A DNA stretch of 64,000 nucleotides from CAWGHZ01 sp963822575. GTDB taxonomy: Bacteria; Pseudomonadota; Alphaproteobacteria; MPNO01; DASWLB01. Below are positions 55,232 to 64,000 of this stretch, one piece after another (the first letter of the stretch is position 1; every line of letters starts with the position of its first letter). Position numbers and translations under genes: made by a program. A model generated the notes under the pieces. That model was not told where the DNA came from, made no database searches, and saw only the letters and a program-made list of their open reading frames with translations. The DNA is taken from the NCBI GenBank assembly GCA_963822575.1, contig CAWGHZ010000002.1:391449-455448 (forward strand). Reading direction: 5' to 3'.

Positions 55232-56248
55232 ATGTTCCTCATGAACCAATGGTATGCCGCGGCACTCGGCCGCGAGCTCGAGAACGAACCGTTGGCGCGG
55301 ACGATCTGCGACGAAGCGGTGGTCATGTTCCGCACCGAGTTGGGCCGCGCGGTCGCGCTCGAGGATCGCTGCCCGCATCGCTACGCGCCGCTCTCCGCCG
55401 GCCGCTGCATGGGCGAGACCATTGCCTGCGGCTATCACGGCATACGATTCGCCGCGGACGGCACCTGCGCGCTCATCCCGCACCAGAGCACGATCCCGCC
55501 GCGCATGCGTGTCCGGTCCTACCCGTTCGTCGAGCGCTGGGGCTGGGCATGGATCTGGCTTGGCGACCCGGCGCGCGCCGACGCGAGCACGATCCCCGAT
55601 TACCATTGGTTCGATACGCTCGGCTGGCACAGCTTCCAGCGGCACTACTACGTCAAAGCGAACTGGGAGCTGTGCGCCGACAATTTGCTCGACCTCAGCC
55701 ACACGCCGTTCATCCACGAAAAGACCGTCGGTGTGCCGGAGATGGCGACGATCCCGGTGAAGACCTGGGTCGAAGGCGACCACGTGTTCCAGCAGCGCGT
55801 CATGAGCCAGGTCGTGCCCAGCGCGTTCGTCGCCGAATGGGGCGGGTTCGGCGGGCGGATCGACCGCCGCGCCACGCTCGAATGGCTGCCCGCGGCCAAC
55901 ATGGCGGCCGAGCTTCTGTACGAGGACGCGACGAACAGCATCACCGTCCGTCTGACTAACCCGGTGACGCCCGAAACCGAACGCACCACCCACGTGTGGT
56001 TCGCCTGGTCGCGCAATTTCGGCTCGGCCTCGGCCGACGACGAAAAGTCGGTCCGGTTCCAGGAGCAGAGCTACGCCGTGATGGCCGAGGACGTGTCGTT
56101 CATGGAAATCCAGCAAGCCGGGCTCGACCGCGCCGGCGCGTTCGAGCCGGTCGCCATTCGAGCCGACGCGACGCTGATCCAGGCGCGACGCATTGTCGAG
56201 CGGCTCCGGCGCGAGGAAAAGGCGCTGTCGCAACGCATGTCCGCCTGA
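55232..56248 (+). CDS. VanA-type Rieske oxygenase
   Basis: 338 aa from the ATG at 55232, preceded by GGGGAG. Rieske ligands are Cys47, His49, Cys66 and His69 (CPHRYAPL and CGYHGIRF). The catalytic region ADNLLDLSHTPFIHEKTVG holds the two His and the Asp, typical of vanillate O-demethylase and other aromatic-ether or carboxylate oxygenases. It needs a VanB-like reductase not found here. Followed 63 bp later by a DctP gene. Confidence 0.93.
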   Translation: MFLMNQWYAAALGRELENEPLARTICDEAVVMFRTELGRAVALEDRCPHRYAPLSAGRCMGETIACGYHGIRFAADGTCALIPHQSTIPPRMRVRSYPFVERWGWAWIWLGDPARADASTIPDYHWFDTLGWHSFQRHYYVKANWELCADNLLDLSHTPFIHEKTVGVPEMATIPVKTWVEGDHVFQQRVMSQVVPSAFVAEWGGFGGRIDRRATLEWLPAANMAAELLYEDATNSITVRLTNPVTPETERTTHVWFAWSRNFGSASADDEKSVRFQEQSYAVMAEDVSFMEIQQAGLDRAGAFEPVAIRADATLIQARRIVERLRREEKALSQRMSA

Positions 56249-56311
56249 GGACGGCGGACCGCCCGGCTCCGAAGAAAGGTCGGCGGTCCGCGATCAACGA
56301 GGGAGGAAGAG

Positions 56312-57328
56312 ATGGCACGCAGCACCCGCATCGCGATTTGCGCGTTGGTGTTGGCGGTGGCCGCGACGTGTCCGGCGATGGCGCAGCAGCGCCTGTTCCT
56401 GACGTCGCTGAGCCCCGCCGGCAGCAACAACAGCAAGGAGTATAATGCCTGGGCGGCGAAGGTGAACGCCGCGGCGAAGGGCACCGTTCGGGTCGAGGTC
56501 AAAGACGGGGTCACCCTCGCCAACTTCGGCAACATGCTCGATCGCGTCACGGGCAATGTCGTGCAGATCGGCTGGGCGATCCACCAGATCTTCCGCGGCA
56601 AGTTCCCGCTGACCGAAGTGGGCGGTCTGCCGTTCATCACGCCGACCGGCCTCATCGGCAGTGAAGCCTTGTGGCGCCTCTACAAGGCCGGGCTGTTCGA
56701 TTCCGAATACAAGGACGTGATCCCGCTCTGGATGGGCCCGTTCCCGGCAGGCGAGATGCATTTCCGCAAGGCGCCGCCGTCAATCGAAAATCTCGGTGGG
56801 CAGAAGATCGCCGCATCGGGGCGCATGCAGAGCCTGCTGGTCAGCACCCTCGGCGGCACGCCGATCTCCACCGACCCGCAGCATGATTACGAGATGCTGC
56901 AGCGCGGCACGGTAGATGCGGTCATCATCTCCTGGGCGGGTTTCGCGCCGTACAAGCTGCAGGAGGTCTCCACCTACCATCTTGTCGGGCCGTTCGGGCA
57001 GAACACATCGATGATGTTCATGGCGCGCAAGTTCCACGACTCGCTGCCGGCGCCCGCCCGCAAGGCGATCGACGACAACTCGGGCCTGCCCGCGGTGATC
57101 CACTTCGGCAAATTCTTCGACGGCCAGGACGCCGAGCAGCGCGCACCGGTCGCCGCATCGAAGGACCATAAGATCGTCGCGCTCTCGGATGCCGAGCGGG
57201 CCGAATGGCAGAAAAAATTCGAGCCGATCATCGACCAGTGGGCGAAGGAGCGTAAGGGCGGCGCAGAAGTGCTGACCGCTTACCGCAGGGCAGTCGCCGA
57301 TATCGAGACCAAGTCGAAGGCGCACTGA
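56312..57328 (+). CDS. TRAP substrate-binding protein DctP, copy 1
   Basis: 338 aa with a signal peptide (1-24, ending AMA). The DctP fold is seen in TSLSPAGSNNSKEYNAWAAK, VKDGVTLANFGNMLDRV and GEMHFRKAPPSIENLGGQKI. It delivers an organic acid to the fused permease. It is paralogous to the gene at 59802. GGAGGAAGAG lies before the ATG. Confidence 0.92.
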   Translation: MARSTRIAICALVLAVAATCPAMAQQRLFLTSLSPAGSNNSKEYNAWAAKVNAAAKGTVRVEVKDGVTLANFGNMLDRVTGNVVQIGWAIHQIFRGKFPLTEVGGLPFITPTGLIGSEALWRLYKAGLFDSEYKDVIPLWMGPFPAGEMHFRKAPPSIENLGGQKIAASGRMQSLLVSTLGGTPISTDPQHDYEMLQRGTVDAVIISWAGFAPYKLQEVSTYHLVGPFGQNTSMMFMARKFHDSLPAPARKAIDDNSGLPAVIHFGKFFDGQDAEQRAPVAASKDHKIVALSDAERAEWQKKFEPIIDQWAKERKGGAEVLTAYRRAVADIETKSKAH

Positions 57329-57379
57329 GAGATGGCTGGAGCCCACGCGGGCGGCCGCACCGGCAGCAGAGCCCGGCCC

Positions 57380-58564
57380 TTACTTGCCCCAGAGCCGTCG
57401 GCTGGCAATCTCCGCGCCCTCGACCAGCGCGCCGAGCTTGGCCCAGGCGACGTCGGGATGCACCTCGTCGCCGGCGGCCGAGGTCGCGAACCCGCAGTCC
57501 GTGCCGGCGATCACGTTCTCGCGCCCAACGATGGCGGCGTAGCGTTCGATGCGCTGGGCCACCAGCTCGGGATGCTCCACCAAGTGCACGCAGTGCGATA
57601 CGACCCCGGGAATCAGGATGCGGTCGGGCGGCAGCTTCACCTCCTGCCAGACCTCCCATTCGTGCTCATGGCGCGGATTGGAGGCCTCGAACGAGAAGGC
57701 CTGCGCCTTGATCTTCAGCATCAGGTCGATGAAGTGCTTGAGCTCCAGGTCGTGCACGCGCGGCGCGACGTTGACGCTGTAGCAGGTGTGGAAGCGCACC
57801 CGGTCCTCGGGGATGCCCCGGAGCGCGCGGTTGATCGCCTCGACGCCGCGGGCGATGAAGCGGCGGCAGTCCTCGACCGAGGCGCCGGGCTCGCGGTTGT
57901 AGTGGGTGGCGATGCGCGGGTCGTCGATCTGCAGCACGAAGCCGGCGTCGACGATGGCCTTATATTCGACGTTTATTGCGTCGGCCAGCGCCTCGAGATA
58001 GCTGTCGTCGTCAGGGTAATGCCGGTTGGCGTGGTACATCTCGAGGTTGGTGGGCGAAATCGCCGTGATGAACGCTTCCTCGGCCGCGACGCCCGCGAGC
58101 GCCGCTTTCAGATTGTCGGTATCCGCCGCGACGTCGGGCTGGCCGGTATAGGCGAGCGGCCCTGTGCACGCCGTCGCGACATTACGCGACGGCCGGCGCG
58201 GCCCGACGGTGCTGCGCGCGGCGTTCATCACGCGCTGCTCCTCGTAGACCGCCGGGAAGGCGAGGGAGTCGCGCGTCGGGCCGCGAAAACTTACAGGTTC
58301 GTCGACATCGACAATGGGTGCGAGGCGCGCGCGGCCGTAAGCCGCAAAGCTCGACTTGGAATGTTCCCCGTCGCCGACGACGTCGATGCCGATCTCGGCC
58401 TGACGGCGCACGACCGCCATTACCGACCGGCGCACGCGCCGCGCCAGCTCCGCCGCGTCGTAGGGCTGCGCCAAATCCTTGGCGTGCAGCATCTCCAGAA
58501 GTTCGGCCGGCCGCGGCAGGCTTCCCGCATGGGTCGTGAGGATTCGCGTGCGGCTCGTCTTCAT
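57380..58564 (-). CDS. MetE-like (UROD/methionine-synthase II fold) protein
   Basis: 394 aa from the ATG at 58564. TIM-barrel of the cobalamin-independent methionine-synthase C-terminal type: THAGSLPRPAELLEMLHAKD, GIDVVGDGEHSKSSF, LQIDDPRIATHYN and zinc ligands in RFHTCYSVNV and NVIAGTDCGFATS. It lacks the N-terminal half of MetE, so it is a stand-alone methyltransferase, perhaps for O-demethylation of a methylated aromatic acid, which would suit the VanA-type neighbour. That role is inference. Confidence 0.85.
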   Translation of the reverse strand: MKTSRTRILTTHAGSLPRPAELLEMLHAKDLAQPYDAAELARRVRRSVMAVVRRQAEIGIDVVGDGEHSKSSFAAYGRARLAPIVDVDEPVSFRGPTRDSLAFPAVYEEQRVMNAARSTVGPRRPSRNVATACTGPLAYTGQPDVAADTDNLKAALAGVAAEEAFITAISPTNLEMYHANRHYPDDDSYLEALADAINVEYKAIVDAGFVLQIDDPRIATHYNREPGASVEDCRRFIARGVEAINRALRGIPEDRVRFHTCYSVNVAPRVHDLELKHFIDLMLKIKAQAFSFEASNPRHEHEWEVWQEVKLPPDRILIPGVVSHCVHLVEHPELVAQRIERYAAIVGRENVIAGTDCGFATSAAGDEVHPDVAWAKLGALVEGAEIASRRLWGK

Positions 58565-58680
58565 TGTCGCTGCCCTTCGCTGCGTCGCCGCTGGCACGAC
58601 GAGTCTAGCGTGACGCGCGCCGCTGCGGTCAAATCGAATTTTCGCGCCGACACCTCCGGCCCCAATACGGGACACCTGCC

Positions 58681-59781
58681 ATGATCGTCTGCCTTTCGCC
58701 GAACGGCCCGATCGCCACCGAAATCCCGTCGCCCCCGACTCGCCTGGTGGTGGCGACGGTCGGCGGCGTGGGCATCGTCGAGCGCGACGCGCCCGATGCA
58801 GCCTGGCGTGTCGTGTCCCGGGGTCTCGCAAACTCCCACATCGGATCGCTGCTGTTCGAACCGCGGCAGGGCGGCCTGTTCGCCGGGGCGCACAGCGGCG
58901 GGCTATTCTTCAGCGCTGACCGGGGCGCAAGCTGGGAGCGGCGCGGTTCGGGGATCGCAATCGACCACGTGTTCTCGCTCGGGTGCGCCGACGCCCCGGC
59001 GGGGCCGGTGCTCTACGTCGGGACCGAGCCGGTGTCGCTCTTCCGCAGCCGCGACTATGGGGGAAGCTGGCAGGAGCTGCCGGCGATCGGGCGCGTCCCC
59101 GGCACGGAGAAATGGAGTTTTCCCGCGCCGCCGCATGCGGCGCATACCAAGTCGCTGACCTTCGATCCACGCGACCCCTGCACGTTCTATGCGGCGATCG
59201 AGCAAGGCGCCCTCCTGCACACCAAAGATGGCGGCGTGACGTGGCGCGAGCTTGCGTCGTACTGGCGGCCGGATGACGTCTGGTATCGAGACGTGCACCG
59301 GGTCGTGCTGCACCCCGCGAACCCCGACGAACTCTACATGCCCACGGGCATGGGGCTTTACCATTCGACCGACGCCGGGGCGCATTGGGAGCGCCTGACC
59401 GACCTGAATTTCCGCATCGGCTATCCCGACCACCTGGTAATCGCGCCGGGTGACGGACGTACCATGTTCATGTCGGGCGCGCGGCGCGATCCTTCGACGT
59501 GGCGGACCTCGCACCTGGCGGAGCCCGTCGTGATGCGAAGCGACGACGGCGGGCGAAGCTGGGTGCGATCCGACGCTGGTCTCGGCACAGGTGCACGCCC
59601 GAACATCGAGGCCTTGTGCCTTGCCGCCTGGCCCGGCGGCTATGGCCTTTATGCCGGCAATACCGACGGAGAAGTCTATGCCAGCGAGGACGGCGGCCAA
59701 AGCTGGACGCGCATCGCCCAGGGTTTTGCGCCGGTCTCCAAGGTCGGCCACTACCGTGCGCTGCAAATGGGTACCGTCTGA
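58681..59781 (+). CDS. BNR/VPS10-like beta-propeller protein
   Basis: 366 aa with at least five BNR-type Asp-box repeats: SADRGASWERR, SRDYGGSWQEL, TKDGGVTWREL, STDAGAHWERL and SDDGGRSWVRS, then SEDGGQSWTRI near the end. This makes a sialidase-like or photosystem-stability-factor-like propeller. There is no signal peptide, so it is probably cytoplasmic. It sits between the MetE-like gene and the second DctP. Function unknown. Confidence 0.85.
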   Translation: MIVCLSPNGPIATEIPSPPTRLVVATVGGVGIVERDAPDAAWRVVSRGLANSHIGSLLFEPRQGGLFAGAHSGGLFFSADRGASWERRGSGIAIDHVFSLGCADAPAGPVLYVGTEPVSLFRSRDYGGSWQELPAIGRVPGTEKWSFPAPPHAAHTKSLTFDPRDPCTFYAAIEQGALLHTKDGGVTWRELASYWRPDDVWYRDVHRVVLHPANPDELYMPTGMGLYHSTDAGAHWERLTDLNFRIGYPDHLVIAPGDGRTMFMSGARRDPSTWRTSHLAEPVVMRSDDGGRSWVRSDAGLGTGARPNIEALCLAAWPGGYGLYAGNTDGEVYASEDGGQSWTRIAQGFAPVSKVGHYRALQMGTV

Positions 59782-59801
59782 ACGATCAATTGGGGAGGAA
59801 A

Positions 59802-60815
59802 ATGATGAGACAAACGATCCGCATCGCGGCGCTCGCCGCGGCCGTCGCCTGCGTCGCGGCGCAGCCTGCCGCGGCCGAGAAGACCCGCCTGTTCTTCACT
59901 TCGCTAAGCCCGGCGGGCAGCAACAACACCAAGTTCTTCACGGAATGGGCCAATCGCGCCAACGCCGCCGCCAACGGTACGATCGACGTGGTGGTGAAGG
60001 ACGGGCTCGCCCTCGCCAATTTCGGCAACGTCTACGACCGGGTGCTGGACGACGTGGTGCAGATCGGCTGGGGGCAGCAGGCCTTCATCCGCGGCCGTTT
60101 CCCGCTGTCCGAGGTAGTGGGGCTGCCCTTCCTGGTGAAGGACAACGTGGTGGGGGCCATCGCCTTCTGGCGGCTCTACGCCTCGGGCGCGCTCAAGAGC
60201 GAATACACCCAGGTCGTTCCGCTGTGGCTCGGTCTCCTCGGCGCCTCCGGACTGCATTTCGCCAAGGCGCCCTCGACCCTCGACAATTTCCACGGCCTCA
60301 AGATCCGGGTGAACGGCAAGGTGCCGTCCGACGTGGTCGTGCGGCTCGGCGGCACGCCCATCTCGCTCGCCGGCGGCGCCATGTATGAGGCGCTGCAGCG
60401 CGGCACGATCGACGGGGTCGACACGTCGTGGGCGGCATTCGAGCCCTACCGCCTGTACGAGGTGACGAGCTATCACGTGGAGGCGCCGCTTGGCTCCGCA
60501 CCCTGCATGTTCTTCATGTCGCGCAAGAAGCTCGCATCGCTTCCCGACGTGGCGCAGAAGGCGCTGATCGAGACGTCGGGCGAGGCGCAGAGCCGCGCCT
60601 TCGGCTACAACAACAATGCCCAGGCCGACCGGATGATCAAGAAGGTCAGCGCGGATCCAAAGCAGAAGATCGTCCAGCTCGACGCAGCACGAATGGCGAG
60701 CTGGGAAAAGCGCACCGCGCCGGTCATCGACTCATGGGAGAAGGACACGAAAGGTGGCCCCCAGGTCGTTGCCGAATTCCGCAAGATATACCAGGGATCA
60801 ATCTCGGCCAAGTAG
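59802..60815 (+). CDS. TRAP substrate-binding protein DctP, copy 2
   Basis: 337 aa with a signal peptide (1-25, ending AAA). TSLSPAGSNNTKFFTEWANR, VKDGLALANFGNVYDRV and GIDGVDTSWAAFEPYRLYEV-like segments match the gene at 56312 along the whole length, so they are duplicates that may bind different acids for one permease. GGGGAGG precedes the first ATG. Confidence 0.92.
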   Translation: MMRQTIRIAALAAAVACVAAQPAAAEKTRLFFTSLSPAGSNNTKFFTEWANRANAAANGTIDVVVKDGLALANFGNVYDRVLDDVVQIGWGQQAFIRGRFPLSEVVGLPFLVKDNVVGAIAFWRLYASGALKSEYTQVVPLWLGLLGASGLHFAKAPSTLDNFHGLKIRVNGKVPSDVVVRLGGTPISLAGGAMYEALQRGTIDGVDTSWAAFEPYRLYEVTSYHVEAPLGSAPCMFFMSRKKLASLPDVAQKALIETSGEAQSRAFGYNNNAQADRMIKKVSADPKQKIVQLDAARMASWEKRTAPVIDSWEKDTKGGPQVVAEFRKIYQGSISAK

Positions 60816-60939
60816 CGCGCGAACGGGAAGGTGTCCCCAAACAACGCTTACGGCGAACAGCCCGAATCACTGCACCGAGTGGTAGGCGGACCAAAAGCAT
60901 AGTCGCTATGCGCGCAGGACTTTCGTACAAAGTCGTCCG

Positions 60940-61297
60940 TTAAGAAGCGGGTTTTGGAGCCGCTAGGGGTGTGATGGCCGCAATGAGGGCGGCGCAGATA
61001 TGGCGTACAAGAGTCCTCAGTCAGGCGAGGACGAGGCGGAGGTTGTAACCGACGGCGCTGAGGAAGGCGTTGGCGGCATCGCCGTCGCGGCCTTTGAGGT
61101 AGTTGCGGTCGAGATGGCCTTCGGCCTTCATGTGGCCGATCACGGGTTCGATGGCCGAGCGGCGCCGGAGCTCGCGCTTGATGGCGCCGAAGACGCCGCG
61201 CTTCTGTCCCGAGATGAAGACGTTTCGTGGCCGTGGCGCGTCGTGGCCGCGGTATCCCTTGTCGACGTAAACGCGCTCGATCTCGCGGCCGGTGAAT
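60940..61297 (-). pseudogene. Truncated IS5-family transposase
   Basis: Minus-strand C-terminal remnant: REIERVYVDKGYRGHDAPRP, IKRELRRRSAIEPVIGHMKA and EGHLDRNYLKGRDGDAANAF are the typical IS5-type DDE C-terminus. Near the end LVLA is followed by TGA where TGG is expected, then LRTLVRHICAALIAA to the stop at 60940. The N-terminal half is missing; it joins foreign sequence at about 61298. Confidence 0.8.
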
Positions 61298-61304
61298 TAC
61301 GCAA

Positions 61305-61514
61305 GATGAGTACGACAGAAAGGCGCGCGAGATGAAGGACCGTCAGGCCGAGATCGCGGTCCGCATCGAATAGCATCAGGAAGGCGAGGACGGCTTCCGC
61401 ACAACGCTTGAAGCCCTGATTTCCGTCGCTTCGCGTGCCGCCGACGTCTTCGGCCGTTCGAAAACCGAGGAAAAGCGGCAGTTGATGGCCTTCGTGTTTT
61501 CGAACCTGCACCTA
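61305..61514 (+). pseudogene. Serine-recombinase C-terminal fragment
   Basis: DEYDRKAREMKDRQAEIAVR then a TAG where Gln is expected, HQEGEDGFRTTLEALISVAS and KTEEKRQLMAFVFSNLHL. This is the coiled-coil end of a large serine recombinase. It is broken by the stop at about 61367 and cut off by the IS701-type element at 61517. The start is lost at the IS5 remnant. Confidence 0.7.
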
Positions 61515-61516
61515 AT

Positions 61517-63004
61517 CTTACTGTGTCATAAACCGACGACCTGTGGTAGAAGGTTCGATTCGCTGCCACGGGATGTTGGGGATGGGGACGAAGGAATTAC
61601 GGTTCGAGGCGTTTGTCGAGCGGCTCCGCGCTGCGGTGGGCCACGCCGATCGTGACGAGCCGTTGCGGGCCTATTGCATGGGGTTGATGCTGCCGGGGGA
61701 CCGCAAGAGCGTGGAGCCGATGGCGGCTCGGATCGATCCGCAGCGTGTCGGGGCGCTGCACCAGGCGATGCATCATTTCGTCGCCAACGCGCCGTGGAGC
61801 GAGGACGCGGTGCTGACCGCGGTTCGTGACTGGGCCTTGCCTTCGATCGAGGCGCGGGGTGCGATCCGGGCCTGGATCGTCGACGACACGGGGTTTCCGA
61901 AGAAGGGGAAGCACTCGGTCGGCGTGGCGCGGCAGTATTGCGGGCAGCTCGGCAAACAGGACAACTGTCAGGTGGCGGTGAGCCTGTCGGTGGCGAACGA
62001 TGCGGCCAGCCTGCCGATCGCCTTCCGGCTCTATCTGCCAGAGGACTGGGCCTCGGACACGGCGCGGCGGCGGAAGGCCGGCGTGCCGGACGATGTGGTG
62101 TTCCGCACCAAGCCGGAAATCGCGCTCGCCCAGATCGAGGCCGCCTTGCGCGCCGGTGTGCCGCGCGGCGTGGTGCTGGCCGACGCCGCCTACGGCAATG
62201 ACACCGACTTCCGCGACCGCCTCACGGCCTTGGGCCTGCCCTATGCGGTCGGTATCCAGTCGTCCTGCACGGTCTGGCCACCGGGCGCGGCGCCGCTGCC
62301 GCCCAAGCCCTACGCCGGCACGGGACGTCCGCCGAAGCTGGTGCGGCGGGACGGGCGGCACCAGCCGATCGCAGTCAAGGCGCTGGCGATGGCGCTGCCG
62401 TCGTCGCGCTATCGTGCCGTGGCCTGGCGGCAAGGAGCCGCCGGGGTGCTCCGGTCCCGGTTCGCGGCGGTCAGGGTTCGTCCTGCCCATCGCGATACGT
62501 GGCGCGCGGCACCACGCGCGGAGGAATGGCTGCTGATCGAATGGCCGGCGGGCGAGAGCGAGCCCACCAAGTACTTTCTTTCCACGCTGCCCGCCAGCAC
62601 GCCGCTCAAGGCGCTGGTCGATCTCGCCAAGCTGCGCTGGCGGATCGAGCGTGATTATCAGGATCTCAAGCAGGAACTCGGCCTCGGCCACTACGAGGGG
62701 CGAGGATGGCGCGGCTTCCACCACCACGCGGCGCTCTCGATCGCGGCCTACGGATTCCTAGTCTCCGAGCGGAGTCCGATTCCCCCCTCAGGCACACGCT
62801 GGCACAACAAGCTCCCGCGCCGGCCGAAGAGCTTCCGCCCGCGCGGTGCGCCTCACGAGGCCCGAACGCCACGCGCCAAACTCGATCGCCACGCGACGCT
62901 GGCAGATCGCCGTCCTGCTCATCGCGACGCTCCAACGATGTCCATGCTGCCGCCAAACGATGCCGAAACCATCCTCGGAACATCATATTTTATGACACAG
63001 TAAG
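61517..63004 (+). mobile_element. IS701-family insertion sequence, complete
   Basis: 1,488 bp bounded by perfect 16-bp inverted repeats, CTTACTGTGTCATAAA at 61517-61532 and TTTATGACACAGTAAG at 62989-63004. It holds one transposase gene whose stop lies in the right repeat. No clear target-site duplication flanks it (TAAT left, ACTA right), which suggests an adjacent deletion or recombination since insertion. Confidence 0.85.
61573..63003 (+). CDS. IS701-family transposase
   Basis: 476 aa from the ATG at 61573, with ATGs at 61543 and 61582 as alternatives. The DDE domain shows IRAWIVDDTGFPKKGKHSVG (first Asp), RGVVLADAAYGNDTDFRDRL (second Asp) and LRWRIERDYQDLKQELGLGH (Glu in the YREK-like motif). 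GRGWRGFHHHAALSIAAYGF is the usual end. The last 60 residues are Arg/Pro-rich and run into the inverted repeat. Confidence 0.9.
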   Translation: MLGMGTKELRFEAFVERLRAAVGHADRDEPLRAYCMGLMLPGDRKSVEPMAARIDPQRVGALHQAMHHFVANAPWSEDAVLTAVRDWALPSIEARGAIRAWIVDDTGFPKKGKHSVGVARQYCGQLGKQDNCQVAVSLSVANDAASLPIAFRLYLPEDWASDTARRRKAGVPDDVVFRTKPEIALAQIEAALRAGVPRGVVLADAAYGNDTDFRDRLTALGLPYAVGIQSSCTVWPPGAAPLPPKPYAGTGRPPKLVRRDGRHQPIAVKALAMALPSSRYRAVAWRQGAAGVLRSRFAAVRVRPAHRDTWRAAPRAEEWLLIEWPAGESEPTKYFLSTLPASTPLKALVDLAKLRWRIERDYQDLKQELGLGHYEGRGWRGFHHHAALSIAAYGFLVSERSPIPPSGTRWHNKLPRRPKSFRPRGAPHEARTPRAKLDRHATLADRRPAHRDAPTMSMLPPNDAETILGTSYFMTQ

Positions 63005-63261
63005 ACTAGCAGGTTGCTTCTGTAATCGGGCGGATGGTGTCAAGCCGTCGAAGCGATCCCGCCGAGGCTCTTGCTTCTGTCCGTGGTCGCCGGTCGCCAT
63101 TGACGTGGCGCCACATGATCGGGCCGGAGGGGTATGGCGAGCGCATCTGAAGATCGGGCTTTCGATGCCCAAGCCTGCTATCGGCTTCGCCAGACCCGCC
63201 GTCCCCGGCGGGGACCTCGACGGCTACGCTGAGCCTGCGCGCAGAGTTGAGGCGCAGTAGA
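63005..63261. other. Gap between IS elements without a supported gene
   Basis: 257 bp. It does not continue the serine-recombinase frame broken on the left of the IS701 element. No gene, repeat or RNA is recognised. Confidence 0.4.
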
Positions 63262-64000
63262 TCAGGCGGTAGCCGACCAGTGGAACGCCGTGCCGTCGAT
63301 CCACATGCGGTGGAGAATGACGGCGAGCTTTCGTGCGACGGCCACCTTCGCCGTCTTTGCCCCTGAGCGTCGCGCGATGCGCATGCCCCAAGCCCTCAGG
63401 GAGCACCAGCGTGTGACACGCGTCAGCAGCGCGCTCGCCACTTCGAAGAGCACGGCGCGGACCGCCGGGTCGCCGATCTTGCTGATCCGGCCGCTCCGAT
63501 CGATTTCGCCCGACTGGTAGCGCCGGGGTGTCAAGCCGAGATAGGCGCCGACCGTGCGCGACCGGCTGAACCTGGCCAGCGCGTCGATCGCCGTCTTGAA
63601 AGACAATGCCGCGATCGGCCCGACTCCCGGAACGGCCATGAACCGCCGACACACATCGTCCGTGCGGACGGTCTGCAGCACCATCTTGTGGAGCCTCTGG
63701 TGCTCCTTGAGTAACACGGCCCGCACCGCCAACAGCGGCTCCGCGACCGCCCGCAGTGCCGCTTGCTCGTCGAGCAGTTCCCGCACCCGCGCGGCGAAGC
63801 TCCGCCGCGTCGTCGGTCCGATCCGAAAGCCAAAGGTCTTGAGCATGCCGCGCAGCTCGTTCTCAGCGTCCTGGATCCGGTCCAAGGTCGACTTGCGCGC
63901 GCTCAGGAGGAACCGAAGCTCCTGCGAACGTCGCAACTTCACGTGTACCGAGCGGAACCAGCCGATGCGCACGACATGGGCGATGCCGCGGGCGTCGTTG
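63262..64000 (-). CDS. IS110-family transposase, C-terminal part, cut by window edge
   Basis: The frame runs off the right edge of the window. The visible part holds IAHVVRIGWFRSVHVK, ELRFLLSARKSTLDRIQDAE and the Transposase_20 signature FMAVPGVGPIAALSFKTAID with VGAYLGLTPRRYQSGEIDRS. The catalytic DEDD N-terminus would lie beyond 64000. Whether the gene is complete is unknown. Confidence 0.88.
   Translation of the reverse strand, partial: NDARGIAHVVRIGWFRSVHVKLRRSQELRFLLSARKSTLDRIQDAENELRGMLKTFGFRIGPTTRRSFAARVRELLDEQAALRAVAEPLLAVRAVLLKEHQRLHKMVLQTVRTDDVCRRFMAVPGVGPIAALSFKTAIDALARFSRSRTVGAYLGLTPRRYQSGEIDRSGRISKIGDPAVRAVLFEVASALLTRVTRWCSLRAWGMRIARRSGAKTAKVAVARKLAVILHRMWIDGTAFHWSATA

Overview
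The window is high-GC DNA, most likely from an alphaproteobacterium. This rests on the trpGDC-moaC-moeA and yajC-secD-secF gene orders, the many Rieske oxygenase, TRAP-transport and aromatic-catabolism genes, and indirect signs of GANTC (CcrM-type) methylation. The genus cannot be named from the sequence alone.

Layout. 1-11.5 kb is housekeeping core: a minus-strand trpG-trpD-trpC-moaC-moeA chain with overlapping genes, then uppP, a DUF815 ATPase, yajC-secD-secF with a small DUF498-type gene, RNase D, a glutamine amidotransferase and an FAH-family enzyme. 12.6-14.9 kb holds a signal-peptide protein that joins one CXXCH haem site to a predicted outer-membrane beta barrel (Cyc2-like). It is translationally coupled to a monohaem cytochrome c with a Met-rich tail and is followed by a DUF302 gene, so it is a candidate outer-membrane electron conduit. 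14.9-37.6 kb is a mixed metabolic region: an orphan form II CoxL-like molybdo-hydroxylase, lone ABC and TAXI substrate-binding proteins, a TolC-type channel, TrkH, three GSTs, tandem amidohydrolase-2 genes, two VOC enzymes, oxidoreductases, a PEP-CTERM protein, a Rieske protein and tRNA-Thr.

37.66-49.10 kb is an integrative element inserted in tRNA-Ser(GCT), bounded by 42-bp direct repeats made of the 5' half of the tRNA. It carries a tyrosine integrase, an AlpA/excisionase-like HTH protein, a RepA-like ATPase, a cold-shock protein, a PemK-like toxin and a long chain of small overlapping minus-strand genes. One of these is terminase-small-subunit-like and another looks structural. No large terminase, portal, capsid or tail gene is recognisable, so the element resembles a phage satellite or defective prophage more than a complete phage.

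49.7-60.8 kb is a probable catabolic cluster: a two-subunit Rieske dioxygenase, an HD-domain protein, a fused TRAP DctQM permease, a MarR regulator, a VanA-type Rieske oxygenase, two paralogous DctP binding proteins, a MetE-like protein and a BNR-repeat protein. 60.9-64 kb is an IS graveyard: a truncated IS5-type transposase, a serine-recombinase scrap, a complete IS701-type element with perfect inverted repeats and an IS110 transposase running off the window.

Many otherwise normal genes carry single-base frameshifts. At nine sites the intact frame is recovered by deleting one base from a GANNTC hexamer, which leaves GANTC. This suggests systematic insertion errors at methylated CcrM sites rather than gene decay. 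Affected genes are annotated over their full, repaired span.
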